Assembly: GCF_028476545.1 (NCBI RefSeq)
Contig: NW_026732765.1
Location: 302,001-366,000 of the forward strand
Source of the DNA: Physella acuta
Taxonomy: Eukaryota; Mollusca; Gastropoda; Physidae
Direction of reading: 5' to 3'
DNA length: 64,000 nt
Shown here: positions 31,362 to 41,792 of the stretch, piece by piece
Numbering within the stretch: position 1 is the first letter of the stretch
Layout: the number at the start of each line of letters is the position of its first letter
Translations under genes and position numbers: made by a program
The notes under the pieces: generated by a model
What the model saw: the letters and a program-made list of their open reading frames with translations, nothing else
Database searches by the model: none
What the model was told of the DNA's origin: nothing

Positions 31362-33579
31362 TGTGTGTCTGTGTTTATGAATCTGTGTCTGTGTAAAATT
31401 ATATAATATTACACTTTGATATGGAGGGAGAGTTGCACTTTTTGGATCCGCTTATGTTTCTAACGTATAATCCTACACACACTGCTAAACCACTCAACTC
31501 GACCATCTCTGCTCTACAGCAAAGCCACTAAGACGTGTCTACGACAGAGAAACTCTCTTACAATTGAGCCACTGCCCAGTATCGCTGATAAAACCTGCGG
31601 GACTGCCAAGTCTGGAGATTGTGTTTGAAAAGGTGAGTAAAAATGTCTGAGCAGCTCATGGCAGCAATCAAACATGTATCGTCTGCTTCAAAATTAAAAG
31701 TCTTGTGAAAGTTTGGTATAGTATGGTAATGGGTCGTTCAAAACATGGAGATAGTTTTACACTATTAAAAAGTTGATATAATTACGTAACCCTGATATCC
31801 CCACCCACAACATTTTTCTGTAAAAAAGAGTTTAATTTAAAGATAACATAAACCCCAGCCTTGAGATGTTACTTTTTGTATTAGGGCATTTGCTAGAGTC
31901 TCGCCCCCCCCCCCCCCCCCCCCCGAATCCATTACCTATGTTTGTCACAACCTACTAACTCAAACACACTGTCAAATCCTACTCACTCACACACACTGTT
32001 TGTCGCAACCTACTCACCCACACACACACTGTTTGTCACAACCTACTCACACACTGTCACAACCTACTAACTCACACACACTGTCAAATCCTACTCACTC
32101 ACACGCATTGTTTGTCAAAACCTACTCACTCACACGCATTGTTTGTCGCAACCTACTCACCCACACACACACTGTTTGTCAAAACCTACTCACTCACACG
32201 CATTGTTTGTCAAAACCTACTCACTCACACGCATTGTTTGTCAAAACCTACTCACCCACACACACACTGTTTGTCAAAACCTACTCACTCACACGCATTG
32301 TTTGTCAAAACCTACTCACTCACACACACTGTTTGTCACAACCTACTCACCCACACACACACTGTTTGTCACAACCTACTCACTCACACACACTGTTTGT
32401 CAAAAACTACTCACTCACACACACTGTTTGTCAAAACCTACTCACTCACACACACACTGTTTGTCAAAACCTACTCACTCACACACACTGTTTGTCAAAA
32501 ACTACTCACTCACACACACTGTTTGTCAAAACCTACTCACACACTGTCACAACCTACTTACTCACACACACTGTTTGTCGCAACCTACTCACTTACACAC
32601 ACTGTTTGTCACAACCTACTCACCCACACACACACTGTTTGTCACAACCTACTCACACACTGTCACAACCTACTTACTCACACACACTGTTTGTCAAAAC
32701 CTACTCACTCGAGCTTGCAAATGTTTACATAAAAGAGGAATGAATTTTGAATCCACAGCCCATCAACGCAAAGAGAAGGTCTGGGAGCCCAAGGGTTCAA
32801 TTCCCTGAATCTTTTTTCAACATCCGCCCAATATCAGCCTCGGGTACGTTTCTTTTATTTCTTTGATTTCAGATGGCTATGCGTTTAAAAATTGAGTTTA
32901 GATCTTAATGATATAAAGACATGCAAAAATATCTAATTCTTGCTGCTTTTGACTACAAGGTAAATATATAACACAGTTTATAGTTAAAGATTTGTTTTGT
33001 CGATAACACTGCCGTAATTAAAACCAATTTTTTTTTAAAATTTACGATTATTCTCATTACCGAATATATTTTAAAATGGTCTAATAAGTCAAACACGTAT
33101 TCTTTCAAATATCAGATATATTGATGTTTGTCTGCAATGTATGTTGTTTAATACATAAAGACGTAACATTGTGCAAAGAATTAGCTATAACCTACTCATA
33201 ATCTATACGGTTTAAAAAATGACCATTCGATAACTAATACGGTCAGGGTCATGATTAGGGTTATGGTCGTTTTTTATATTCTAAAGTCTCGATAAGTAGG
33301 CTAGGCTATATTGTTTATATAATTTTTTTTTCTTTTTGTTTTGTAGTTTCGATAAGTAGTCTAGCTATATTGTTCATATCATATATTTTTTCTTCTTTTT
33401 TTTTTGTAAAGTTTCGATAAGTAGGCTAGGCTATATTCCTTATATCATAATTTTTTTTTCTTTTTGTTTTGTAGCGTTTCGTTAGGCTATATTGTCTATA
33501 TCATACACTTTTTTTTCTTTAGGAAAACTCCTGGTCGATCACAAAGATTCGGACTAAAATTATCGTCGAGATGTCTTGA
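27832..33579 (+). CDS. Gene B: eIF4G-like protein with coiled coil, proline-rich segment and C-terminal eIF4E site
   Basis: Exons are 27832-27936, 29302-29425, 29704-30545, 30662-31061, 31520-31632 and probably 33523-33579 (546 codons before TGA); every junction phase agrees. Residues 1-76 are the family N-terminal module and 77-357 a coiled coil close to A's ([16 protein letters not shown] in [17 protein letters not shown] in B). Residues 358-491 are Pro/Gln/Thr-rich and hold [11 protein letters not shown], resembling the eIF4G DPNxG segment. Residues 498-504 read YDRETLL, an eIF4E-binding motif, followed by [15 protein letters not shown]. The final exon adds only about 18 residues; reading through its donor gives a stop after VSKNV, so the protein ends soon after the eIF4E site either way. 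No MIF4G is present. A protein that binds eIF4E without recruiting eIF4A would act like a 4E-BP; that is inference. AATAAA lies two bases after the stop, which makes the last exon less certain. Confidence 0.82.
28277..28967. mobile_element. MITE with 24-bp perfect termini and a palindromic left end
   Basis: Termini AATAGGGCTGGTAAGTAGGT... (28277-28300) and its exact reverse complement (28944-28967) bound 691 bp in gene B intron 1. The left end is part of a 39-bp palindrome (28278-28316) with one central unpaired base, as if a right terminus had been joined directly to the left one. Inside lie a 60-codon minus-strand frame (28523-28341) of unknown origin and a second nested MITE. Confidence 0.8.
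28556..28841. mobile_element. GTGACGTCA-type MITE nested in the previous element
   Basis: Ends GGGGTCGTCCATAAATGACG and its imperfect reverse complement (CGTACTTTATGGATGACCCC) enclose G-rich sequence with repeated GTGACG words. Related pieces occur at 24950, 36215/40590, 47706, 51040 and 58462, several of them in introns of the eIF4G-like genes. Confidence 0.7.
29030..29277. repeat. 18-bp minisatellite (CACGGTGTGGCACAGTTT)n
   Basis: About 13 units of 18 bp, mixed with 15-bp variants lacking CAC. It lies in B intron 1, just before exon 2. Open frames here (HGVAQF repeats) are by-products of a repeat length divisible by three. Confidence 0.93.
31090..31275. repeat. Inverted copy of the CTAGCCGTCCCGGCC-headed repeat
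   Basis: Reverse complement of the unit at 8776-8960: GGGCCTGGCCGGGACGGCTA, then a (TA)n array. It lies in B intron 4 just after the donor at 31062. Confidence 0.7.
31276..31358. repeat. (TA)n array
   Basis: In gene B intron 4; followed by a short (TG)n tract. Confidence 0.97.
31960..32710. repeat. ~31-bp minisatellite, open in all three forward frames
   Basis: Units such as CCTACTCACTCACACACACT plus GTTTGTCAAAA repeat about 24 times with length variants. No forward frame contains a stop for some 600-740 bp, which makes three overlapping false ORFs. It lies in the last intron of gene B, after a poly-C tract (31902-31924). Confidence 0.95.
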
Positions 33580-33580
33580 A

Positions 33581-33586
33581 AATAAA
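33581..33586 (+). terminator. Candidate poly(A) signal of gene B
   Basis: AATAAA two bases after the proposed B stop codon. The very short spacing lowers confidence. Confidence 0.35.
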
Positions 33587-34175
33587 TGCCTAAACTCTCT
33601 CGTCATTATCTCCACGCTGTGCAGTGTATAGTGTAGGCCTATGTATCATTTTCATTACTTAACACTAGAATTCACCTTTACATTTAACCACATTAACGCC
33701 ATCAAATTAGTCTAGATGTCTTACAGCAACTCTAGTGCAATGGTACATTGTAGTCTCACTAGTTCACACACTAACTGCTGTAGGCCGAGAAGTTCCCGCA
33801 TTTTTGAAAATTTCATATAAAAAAAATGATCAGTACATTTTACAGAAGCATTTTATTTACAGCGTGCAGTTTTTTAAGTGATCGAAAGGCAAGTGTGAAG
33901 TGAATGCATTTTTACGCCAATGATTTTGTTTGAAAACCTATTTTCTACATTTATATACATTTTAATAGTCACATTTTTTATTATGTGTGTTCAGTTATTT
34001 ACTGAATTATTAAAATTGCTTTGTAAAAAAACAATTGATTTGGAATTGTTTTAATTACTTCATAAAATACCCTTTAAGTTTAATTTAAGGATATAATGAG
34101 ATTAGGATTATATGTGTTAACATGACAAGGAAATGTTACGAATTAAATAGGTATTTCTGAGGTGTGTGTTGAATC

Positions 34176-34276
34176 CAGAGTTTCTTTCAAGCATCTCCCC
34201 CCCCCCCCCCCCCGAAAATTTCAAGAGCCCTTCTCCCTTCCCCTCCCCCTCGAAAAAAAAGTCTGAAAGAAACACT
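34176..34276 (-). mobile_element. G/C-run hAT-like MITE, short copy
   Basis: CAGAGTTTCTTTCAAGCATC at one end and AGTCTGAAAGAAACACT at the other, with a C tract inside; the family is seen inverted here. Confidence 0.6.
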
Positions 34277-34429
34277 AGCAATGCTGTCACAGAGTCTGCT
34301 CAAAGTTTAACTTAGTAGCTGATGACTAGTCTCACAATGAATCTTCTAACAAGTTCACTGACACAAGCCTAAACATAAAGAGGGTACGTCTAATAAAACA
34401 AGTTAATAAAAAGTCTAGTGACAATTTAA

Positions 34430-34745
34430 GCGCAATTTCCTTAATTAATTTTTTGTGACCGAACGAAAGGATATTTTTGAAAACTTTCTTCGGCAATATT
34501 GTTCTAAATTATGACAGGAATCGATTGGTAAATGTTTCAAGTCGCTAAGTGGTCTGGTTGCCGAGATATGGGCAAAAAACTGCATTTTTTCGAGGTTTTT
34601 TGGCTTTTCCGGGAAATCCAGGAAGGAATTACGGGAATTTTTTTGGCCTACAATCATCCTCGGAACTTGCTTAACATATTTGCTTTTGGAACTAGTCCTC
34701 GATATTGCTTCGTTGAGGAGGAGATACGACTTAAAGCTGCGGACA

Positions 34746-34779
<34 letters not shown>

Positions 34780-34824
34780 GAAATAACGAATTAATAATCG
34801 CAATTGTCAGTATGGAAATTGCGC
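34430..34824 (-). mobile_element. mariner-like MITE with GCGCAATTTCC termini, second copy
   Basis: Same termini as at 18550-19210 in opposite orientation, TA at the right flank (34825-34826) and AA at the left. It carries an internal (CCAT)n tract. It lies just past the poly(A) signal of gene C. Confidence 0.75.
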
Positions 34825-34853
34825 TAAAACATTGAAGAAATAACTTAATTCAC

Positions 34854-34859
34854 TTTATT
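34854..34859 (-). terminator. Poly(A) signal of gene C
   Basis: AATAAA on the minus strand, about 60 nt after the C stop codon at 34920-34918. Confidence 0.6.
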
Positions 34860-34917
34860 ACATGTAGATGTCAGGAAAATAGTCATTGCTATATAACTAT
34901 ATATCCAACATTTTCAA

Positions 34918-37900
34918 CTACATTTCAACAATCTTTCCACCTATAATGGTACTTTTAGAAACACTATCACCACGAGAAGGAGATCTCTGAAAGTTTCTGC
35001 GGTCTTCCTCGCCACGTAGTAATGAAAATCTAAAAATTTAATTGTAAATTAGTTTTAAAATTTGTTTATGAATATGAATTAACTTTTGTCAATTGTTAAT
35101 CCTGTCATTAAAATATATAAAAATGAGGATAGAAATAAAGTTCTGTAATCAACAGTGGTTCATTAATACTATCCTTTTAAACCATAAGCATCAAATATAA
35201 CTTACCGATTAGTTGCAGGAGCTGGTCTATCATCTGTTGATGGTTGAGCACCACCATAACTACCTCTACTCCACATAGAGAATTTATTGGTTCCGCCACC
35301 AGGACCAAGCTGAATACTATTCTCATCAACAACATTCTAAAATTTAAAACAAAAATATATACAAATTTGGAGTAAAACTCATTAAAACATAAAAACTAAT
35401 GGTGGAAGTGCATGTTGTACCTTGGAAAGTCTCATCTTGCTGGCATCTATTCTTAAAGATTTTGATGCTACTGTGTTCCATCCATCATCAAGAGGCAGTC
35501 TCATCTCTTCTTGACGTTCTATTAATAAAAAAAATGCTACATCAGGACATGTTTATAATAAAAGTATTTCATAAAACGAAATATAAAAACCAAATTCAAG
35601 AGTTTTAAAACAATTAGACAATAGTGATTTATCTTACGTCTACTTCCACGTCTGCTGTTTGGTTGAGCATTGTCATTTCTTGGTGGTGGTGGTTGAGACT
35701 GCATTAATTGTTTTGTAAATTGCTCCTTACTGTTTGGAAATGCTGTAATGTCTACTTTTTGTATATTACTGTCAAGCTTTGATTTTAGCTGTTCAAGTTC
35801 TTCACTTGCTAATTCTCTTATCGTAATTTCTCTTTGGGGCTCTTGAACTTCAGTACCGATTTTGTATTCTGATTTTTTCATCGTTTCAGATTTGTCAACT
35901 TGGTAATTATGCATTCCTTCATATTTATCTGATAGTTCTGAAAAATGCATCTTTAGCTGATCGTTTTGATTTTCTAATTCACTAAGTCTCGTGAACTTTT
36001 CACCTAGATATATAAAAAAAACATTTATTATTGTAATTTTAAAAAAGCATCCTAGATGTCAACGTAAATGGTTACATTATTACAATATGTACATGTGGAT
36101 GTTTATTGATTATACTTACCTAAGTCACTCTAGAAGCTTTAAGTACAAACATTTTGTATATGCTTATGGCACATTCCTAAATTAAATTACACACCTTGAA
36201 TGGAGAATTGAGGTTGGACTTTGGTGACTGTAACATATTGGGATTTGTGAGGTCAGGGGAACTCACTCTTCTTGTATTAGTTATATTTATAATGTTGTTA
36301 TTGAGTGATGTCCCTTGTATTTATCTATCATTGTTCCTCTTCCGTTTACCAAAAAAAGATGGCTACATGCTGATGGCTTCTGTCTCCGTTGTGTATTCCT
36401 AATCTATTATATCTGGCGACGAGGATAAATAATCCACTAGAAAGAGCACCTACTTACGCAAAAAAGAGGTTTCCTAGAGCATATTGGCTAAGTATTTCTA
36501 GAATAATGGCGCTGTATGGCCAAATAAAAGAATTTGATTCGAATGATGAAACCATTCAGGATTATCTAGATAGGTTAAGTTTTTACCTTGAAGCAAACGA
36601 CGTGACGATAGAAGCCAAAAAGAGAGCTGTTTTGTTAACAGTCATAGGGTCTCAACAATTTAGGCTACTAAAGGACTTATGCGCACCAGCTAGTCTAACT
36701 ACCAAGAGCTTTAACGAGCTGAGCAAATTGCTAACAGACCACCATGCGCCTACCCCATCAACGTTTCTATGTCGAGCTAGATTTGACAGTAGGACTCGTC
36801 AACCAAACGAGTCAATATCAGAATATGTTGCTGCTTTACGTCATTTAAGTAGATTTTGTGAATTCGGCTACACGCTGTCTGACAGACTATGTGAAAAGTT
36901 TGTGACAGGTGTAAACAGCCCTGATGTTCAAAGAAAGTTGCTGCTCGAGTCAGATCTAACATTAGAAAAAGCAATACAACTTGCAACTTCATTCCAGCAG
37001 TCATCAGATGCGGCGAGATCTCTAGCACCTTCAGAGATCCATGCAGTAAACAGCAGGTTAGTCAACAAACACCAACCCCATCAGAGCATTTCAACTTATG
37101 CTAAACAGCCTGCACGTTCAAATCCTAGATCTAAATCTAGTAATAATTATCAAAAATGTCATCGATGCAAAGGTCCCCATGCATCTCATCGATGCAAGTT
37201 CAAGTCTGCAACTTGTTATAAGTGCAGTAGGCAAGGTCACATTGCCAAGGCCTGCTTTGCAAAGTCTTCGTCTGTTGCTAAATCTAGCCAGTCAAGACAG
37301 TACCGCAACCAAAGGCAGCACTATGTTAACTCTCACCAAGACTACCTAACCCAACCAATGAACCACTCTACCTGTGAAAATGCTCAAACTGATTCGCAGC
37401 CGGATTTCAACCTGTTCTCTGTGAAATCAATAAGTCATGCTCCGATCAATGTACCAGTTAATATCAACGGTAAGAGCATCAGCTTCCAACTTGACACTGG
37501 AGCATCTCTAACAGTCATCACAAAGAAAGATTTTGACGCTGTCACAGGAGGATCAGTGCCTCTACAACCATGTCACAAGTGTCTAACAACATACACTGGT
37601 GACAATGTTCCGGTAATAGGAGAGTGTATGGTTCATGTAAGTTATAATGGTCAAAGTGTTAAACTTCCTCTTCTTGTGGTTGAAGGAAATGGACCACCAT
37701 TACTAGGTAGGAACTGGTTAAGTAATCTTAAGTTAAATTGGGAGAGTATATGTTCATTGAACAATACAAGAGAATCTAGTCTTACTTCAATAGATAAAGT
37801 AATATCTGAAAATAAAAGTGTTTTTGGCAATTCAGGATTACTAAATGATAGAACAGTGAAGATAAGCATTAAAGACACAAATCCAAGATACTGCAAAGCT

Positions 37901-40900
37901 AGAGTTCCACCTTATGCAATGAGGAATAAAATTGAAAATGAGCTAAGTAGATTGGAATCTAATGGCATCATAAAGAAGGTAGACTATTCCGATTGGGCAA
38001 CGCCCATTGTGCCAGTGTTAAAGAAGGATGGTTCTATAAGAATTTGTGGAGACTATAAAACTACACTGAATAAGCAAATAGAGCTAAATAGGTACCCTAT
38101 ACCTAACATTGAGGAAATTTCTTTGAATTTGGCAGGAGGAGACAAATTCACTGAATTAGACTTTAGTCATGCTTACACTCAACTAGAACTGCATCCAGAT
38201 TCAAAAGTCTATACGACAATAAACACACATAAAGGACTCTACCAATATGAAAGACTATGTTTTGACATATCATCCAGCCCTGGAATTTTCCAAGCTGTCA
38301 TGGACAGTATTTTTAAGGATATTCCAAATGTTTGTGTGTACTTTGACAATGTGTACATAACTGGTAAGAATGACACTGAACATCTTAAAACACTTGATAA
38401 AGTCTTGAAAATAGTTGGTGAAAAAGGTTTAAAGATAAACAAAGATAAATGTCAATTCATGCTGACAGAAATTAGTTTTCTTGGTTATATATTAAGCAAG
38501 CAAGGTCTCAGACCTCAACCTGAGAAAACAAAAGCCATTAAAGAAGCACCCAAACCTGAAAATACCCAACAACTAAGAGCTTTTTTGGGCTTGATAAATT
38601 ACTATGCAAAGTTCATAGGGAATCTGTCTGGTAAACTATCACCACTGTACAAGCTGCTACAGAAAAATGCAACTTGGCACTGGGGTAAACAACAAGATAC
38701 TGCTTTTAATACAGCAAAAGAGGCTTTGTCTGCTGACACCTTACTAACTCACTATGACCCAGGGAAAAGACTTATACTAACATGTGATGCTTCACCAGAT
38801 GGTGTAGGAGCAGTCTTGTCCCACATGGATGAGAAGGGCGACAGACCCATTGCTTTTGCCAGTAGATCTTTGAACCAGGCTGAGAAAAATTATTCTCAGT
38901 TAGATAGGGAAGGCTTAGGCATCATTTTTGGTGTTAAGAAATTTCATAAGTTTCTGTTTGGTAGGAAGTTCACCATCTTTACAGATCATAAACCATTGCT
39001 AGGTTTATTTGGAGAAAACAAAACCCTACCTGAGCATGCCTCACCAAGAATTCTAAGATGGGCTATCACACTAACTGCATACAATTATGAATTGAAATAC
39101 AAACCTGGATCTGAGAATAGTGCAGATAGTCTTAGTAGATTACCTTTAAAAAACCAAAGCCTTAATTATGTACCAGAAGATGTATTTGTTCTCTTCACTA
39201 TCATGGATAACTCCAATATAAATGTGAATGATATTAAAAGAGAAACACAAAAAGATGAGTGCTTAATAAAAGTATATGAGTACTGTAAGAATGGTTGGCC
39301 TGAAGAGTCAGTGAATGAGGACTTAAGGCCATGTAAAATAAGAAATAAAAACCTTTGTGAAGATAATATAAAAGATGGAGAAGATGCAGTCCATTATCAG
39401 TCAGAGTTGCCTAAACAAAGTATTTGTAACTTAATAAATGATTATGGTGATATGGCAATTTCAAATGCTTTTAAAGAGAATACATTAGTAAGAAGGAATG
39501 TGATCATCAAACAACTTTGCTAACATCATTAGCACTTACAGAAACTAAAAGGGTAACATCAAAAGAAAAGAAAAAAGATTTTTGCCATTTAATACACCCA
39601 CTTCAAATACTGGATCACAGTTGCAAAGTGATATGGTCCAGGATATTACTTTTAAACAGTATTTTTGGTTACCAGGAAAGCACTATCAGATTACCTGAGG
39701 AAATTGATCAATCAAAGAAATTTATGTCAGTCAAGGATCTGAATAACAGCATAATACTTTCAGATGCCAATTCAAAAATAGACAAAACATTCATTGAAAG
39801 AGAATTTGGTGTTAATGACAATGTGTATCTAAGAAATTATGGGAGAAAGGAAAAATGGATACCAGGTCAAATTGTTCAATGTACAGGACCTGTGTCTTAT
39901 AAAGTAAAAACAAATGATGGACTTATTGTCCGTAGACATGCAGACCAGTTAAAAATAACTTGTGCAGATAATAAGTGTGAATCTGTCAATCCCACCAAAT
40001 CTGAACAGTTCACACCAACTCAGTTTGTTCCACAACCAAGTTCTGTTGATATGAGTGAACCAAGTTGTCTAGAGTCAGAAAATGTAAATTCTGGAGTTAA
40101 TGATTTAAATCCTAGACCTCCTGAGATAGAGAATCCATATGGTCAGAATCTTGAGTCACCAAATCAAAAGCCACTGAGAAGGTCAAACAGGACAATCAAA
40201 GTCCCAAATAAGTTAGACCTATGATTTTAAAGGTCAAAAGGACTTTGACATCATGGTGTTGTATTTTAATTATGTTGTAACATATTTTGCATTGTTTGTA
40301 AGGATGTAATCTACCATAGTGTTCATGTTACAATATAATTGGTGATTTTAGGATACTGTAAATTGTTCTATTGAGAGATGTGTTGTGTTTACTAAGGGTA
40401 AAGTGATGTAACATATTGGGATTTGTGAGGTCAGGGGAACTCACTCTTCTTGTATTAGTTATATTTATAATGTTGTTATTGAGTGATGTCCCTTGTATTT
40501 ATCTATCATTGTTCCTCTTCCGTTTACCAAAAAAAGATGGCTACATGCTGATGGCTTCTGTCTCCGTTGTGTATTCCTAATCTATTATAGTGACGATGTG
40601 TGACGAAGGGTATGAGGATACTACAATTTTTTATTTTTAACAAAATAGGAATTTCTTTACCCAAATTTTGAATAAAATTTGAAACTATGCTGTCACAATT
40701 AATCAGTTTGAGTTGTGATCTTTTGCTTCATTGTCTAAAGATGGATAAAGTGTTTGTACTTATTGTCAAAAATTTAAAACCTCATATTTCAACGCCCCCC
40801 CCCCCCCTCTACTAACTTTGTATTTCTATACTAAACTGAATCAAGAGGTTGAGCACTTGTTCCATGGAAGAGCTCAGTTCCTTGTATTTTCCATAACTGA

Positions 40901-41792
40901 TTTCCCCAATTTTGATGACAGCTTTCACATCATCGGTTACCTAAAGCAGATTAAAGTTTCAAGTATTATGATATTTTTATTTTTACATTTGAGCAGAGCG
41001 TTAGCTGGGATCCCAGGAAAAACTCTGTATAAAAGTCACTTGGACAACCACCCTAAATTTTGTCTATATATAAAGATTGGACAAGAGGGTGTGGGTGTGT
41101 TCAATTTGCTTTTGTCGAAGATCACCAAGGGAGTGGGATTATGTCCAGGGTATACTGACAGGACAATTTGTTCTGCAGTGTTTCTAGTAAGCATAACTAT
41201 TGGATAGCTGCAACTGCCATTTAACCATTACCAGTGTTTCTTTCAGACTTTTTTTCCGGAATGGGGGGGGGGGGGGGCTTGAAATTTTTTTTAGTTGGGG
41301 AGGAGGGGGGCGGATTAAATTTTCTGGGTGGGTGGACACTGGTAAAAGTATATTTTCTATATAAATACTACTTTATTCAGGTGGTGCCATTTAGCCATCA
41401 CCATCATTAGATCTGAGATTAGACTTTAGTACAGTAGTCACAGTATTTCCGACCGTAACCTTTTTGCGTTTATTTTCACGTTTTATTGTATTGAGTATTG
41501 CATTAAAACAAAGCACACTAGAAAGAATCTATAATGTTTTCAAAATAGAATTTAATATTAAGAGAAAAAAAAACCCCACTATTAATGAATGTATGTAGAT
41601 TGTAGATTATAGGCAGAATATAAGAACAAAGATTTAAAAAAGGAAATTGTTTTATAGTTTTAACTTAACTGAATACTCAATACTTGCCTTTTTTACAACA
41701 GCATCCAGTACTCTATGAAAAATGGAATGTTCCGTATCAATAGTTTCAAGCTTATGTTTTAGGAGATTTACAAGGTGGTCTTGATACTCCAT
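34918..41792 (-). CDS. Gene C: short coiled-coil protein fused to the eIF4G post-MIF4G region
   Basis: Minus-strand exons are 41792-41688, 40940-40817, 36003-35638, 35518-35421, 35336-35206 and 35029-34918 (311 codons plus TAG); all phases agree. Residues 1-76 are the family N-terminal module. Exon 3 starts inside the sequence homologous to A's coiled-coil exon, so the coil is short (SELENQNDQLKMHFSELSDK), and the same exon continues into EQFTKQLMQSQPPPPRNDN, which in A lies just after MIF4G. Exon 4 reads LPLDDGWNTVASKSLRIDAS, like eIF4G GGWNTVPISKGSRPIDTS. Exon 5 has QLGPGGGTNKFSMWSRG, like NNQLFAPGGRLSWGKG. The last exon starts FSLLRGEEDRRNFQRSPSRG, like the NRFSAL...RRVVQRSSLSRERG segment. 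There is no eIF4E site and no MIF4G. Intron 1 has a GC donor (AAG|GCAAGT), as in A. A young Gypsy copy in the opposite orientation fills intron 2. Function not established; a dimerising accessory or antagonist is possible. Confidence 0.83.
36229..36411 (+). repeat. 5' LTR of the Gypsy element
   Basis: Begins TGTAACATATTGGG and ends TCTATTATA; same sequence as 40407-40589. A diverged solo relative lies at 59953-60153. Confidence 0.93.
36506..40224 (+). pseudogene. gag-pol region of the Gypsy element (fossil)
   Basis: The gag part carries two CCHC-type knuckles (CHRCKGPHASHRC and CYKCSRQGHIAKAC). Protease, reverse transcriptase and RNase H blocks follow, then a GPVSYKVK-type integrase C-terminal piece. 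As read here it does not look like a whole working pol. Confidence 0.85.
40407..40589 (+). repeat. 3' LTR of the Gypsy element
   Basis: 183 bp, identical by eye to the 5' LTR. The purine-rich AAGGGTAAAGTGA just before it is a weak polypurine tract. Confidence 0.93.
41232..41382 (+). mobile_element. G-run hAT-like MITE, right end missing
   Basis: CAGTGTTTCTTTCAGAC, G tracts and GGTAAAAGTATATTTTC match the family; the right terminus is lost. It lies in gene C intron 1. Confidence 0.65.

Larger units (their letters stand above)
36229..40589 (+). mobile_element. Ty3/Gypsy LTR element, young but not whole
   Basis: Two 183-bp LTRs (36229-36411, 40407-40589) look identical by eye. Five-base target duplications GTGAC sit at 36224-36228 and 40590-40594. 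A primer-binding site TGGCGACGAGGAT (36414-36426) matches the 3' end of animal tRNA-Ser(GCT). Parts in order: gag with two zinc knuckles, aspartic protease (LDTGAS), reverse transcriptase, RNase H, and a C-terminal integrase-like piece. The internal region looks broken in roughly one to three places. It resembles the Gypsy group often labelled K02A2.6-like in databases. Identical LTRs imply a very recent insertion. It lies in gene C intron 2, antisense to C. Confidence 0.93.

Noticed and set aside
32000-32808. Three overlapping frames of 206-247 codons
   Set aside because: Minisatellite without stop codons; no conservation or domain, all three frames equally open.
40818-41207. 129-codon plus-strand frame
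   Set aside because: Overlaps gene C exon 2 antisense; the minus-strand reading matches A and B exon 2.
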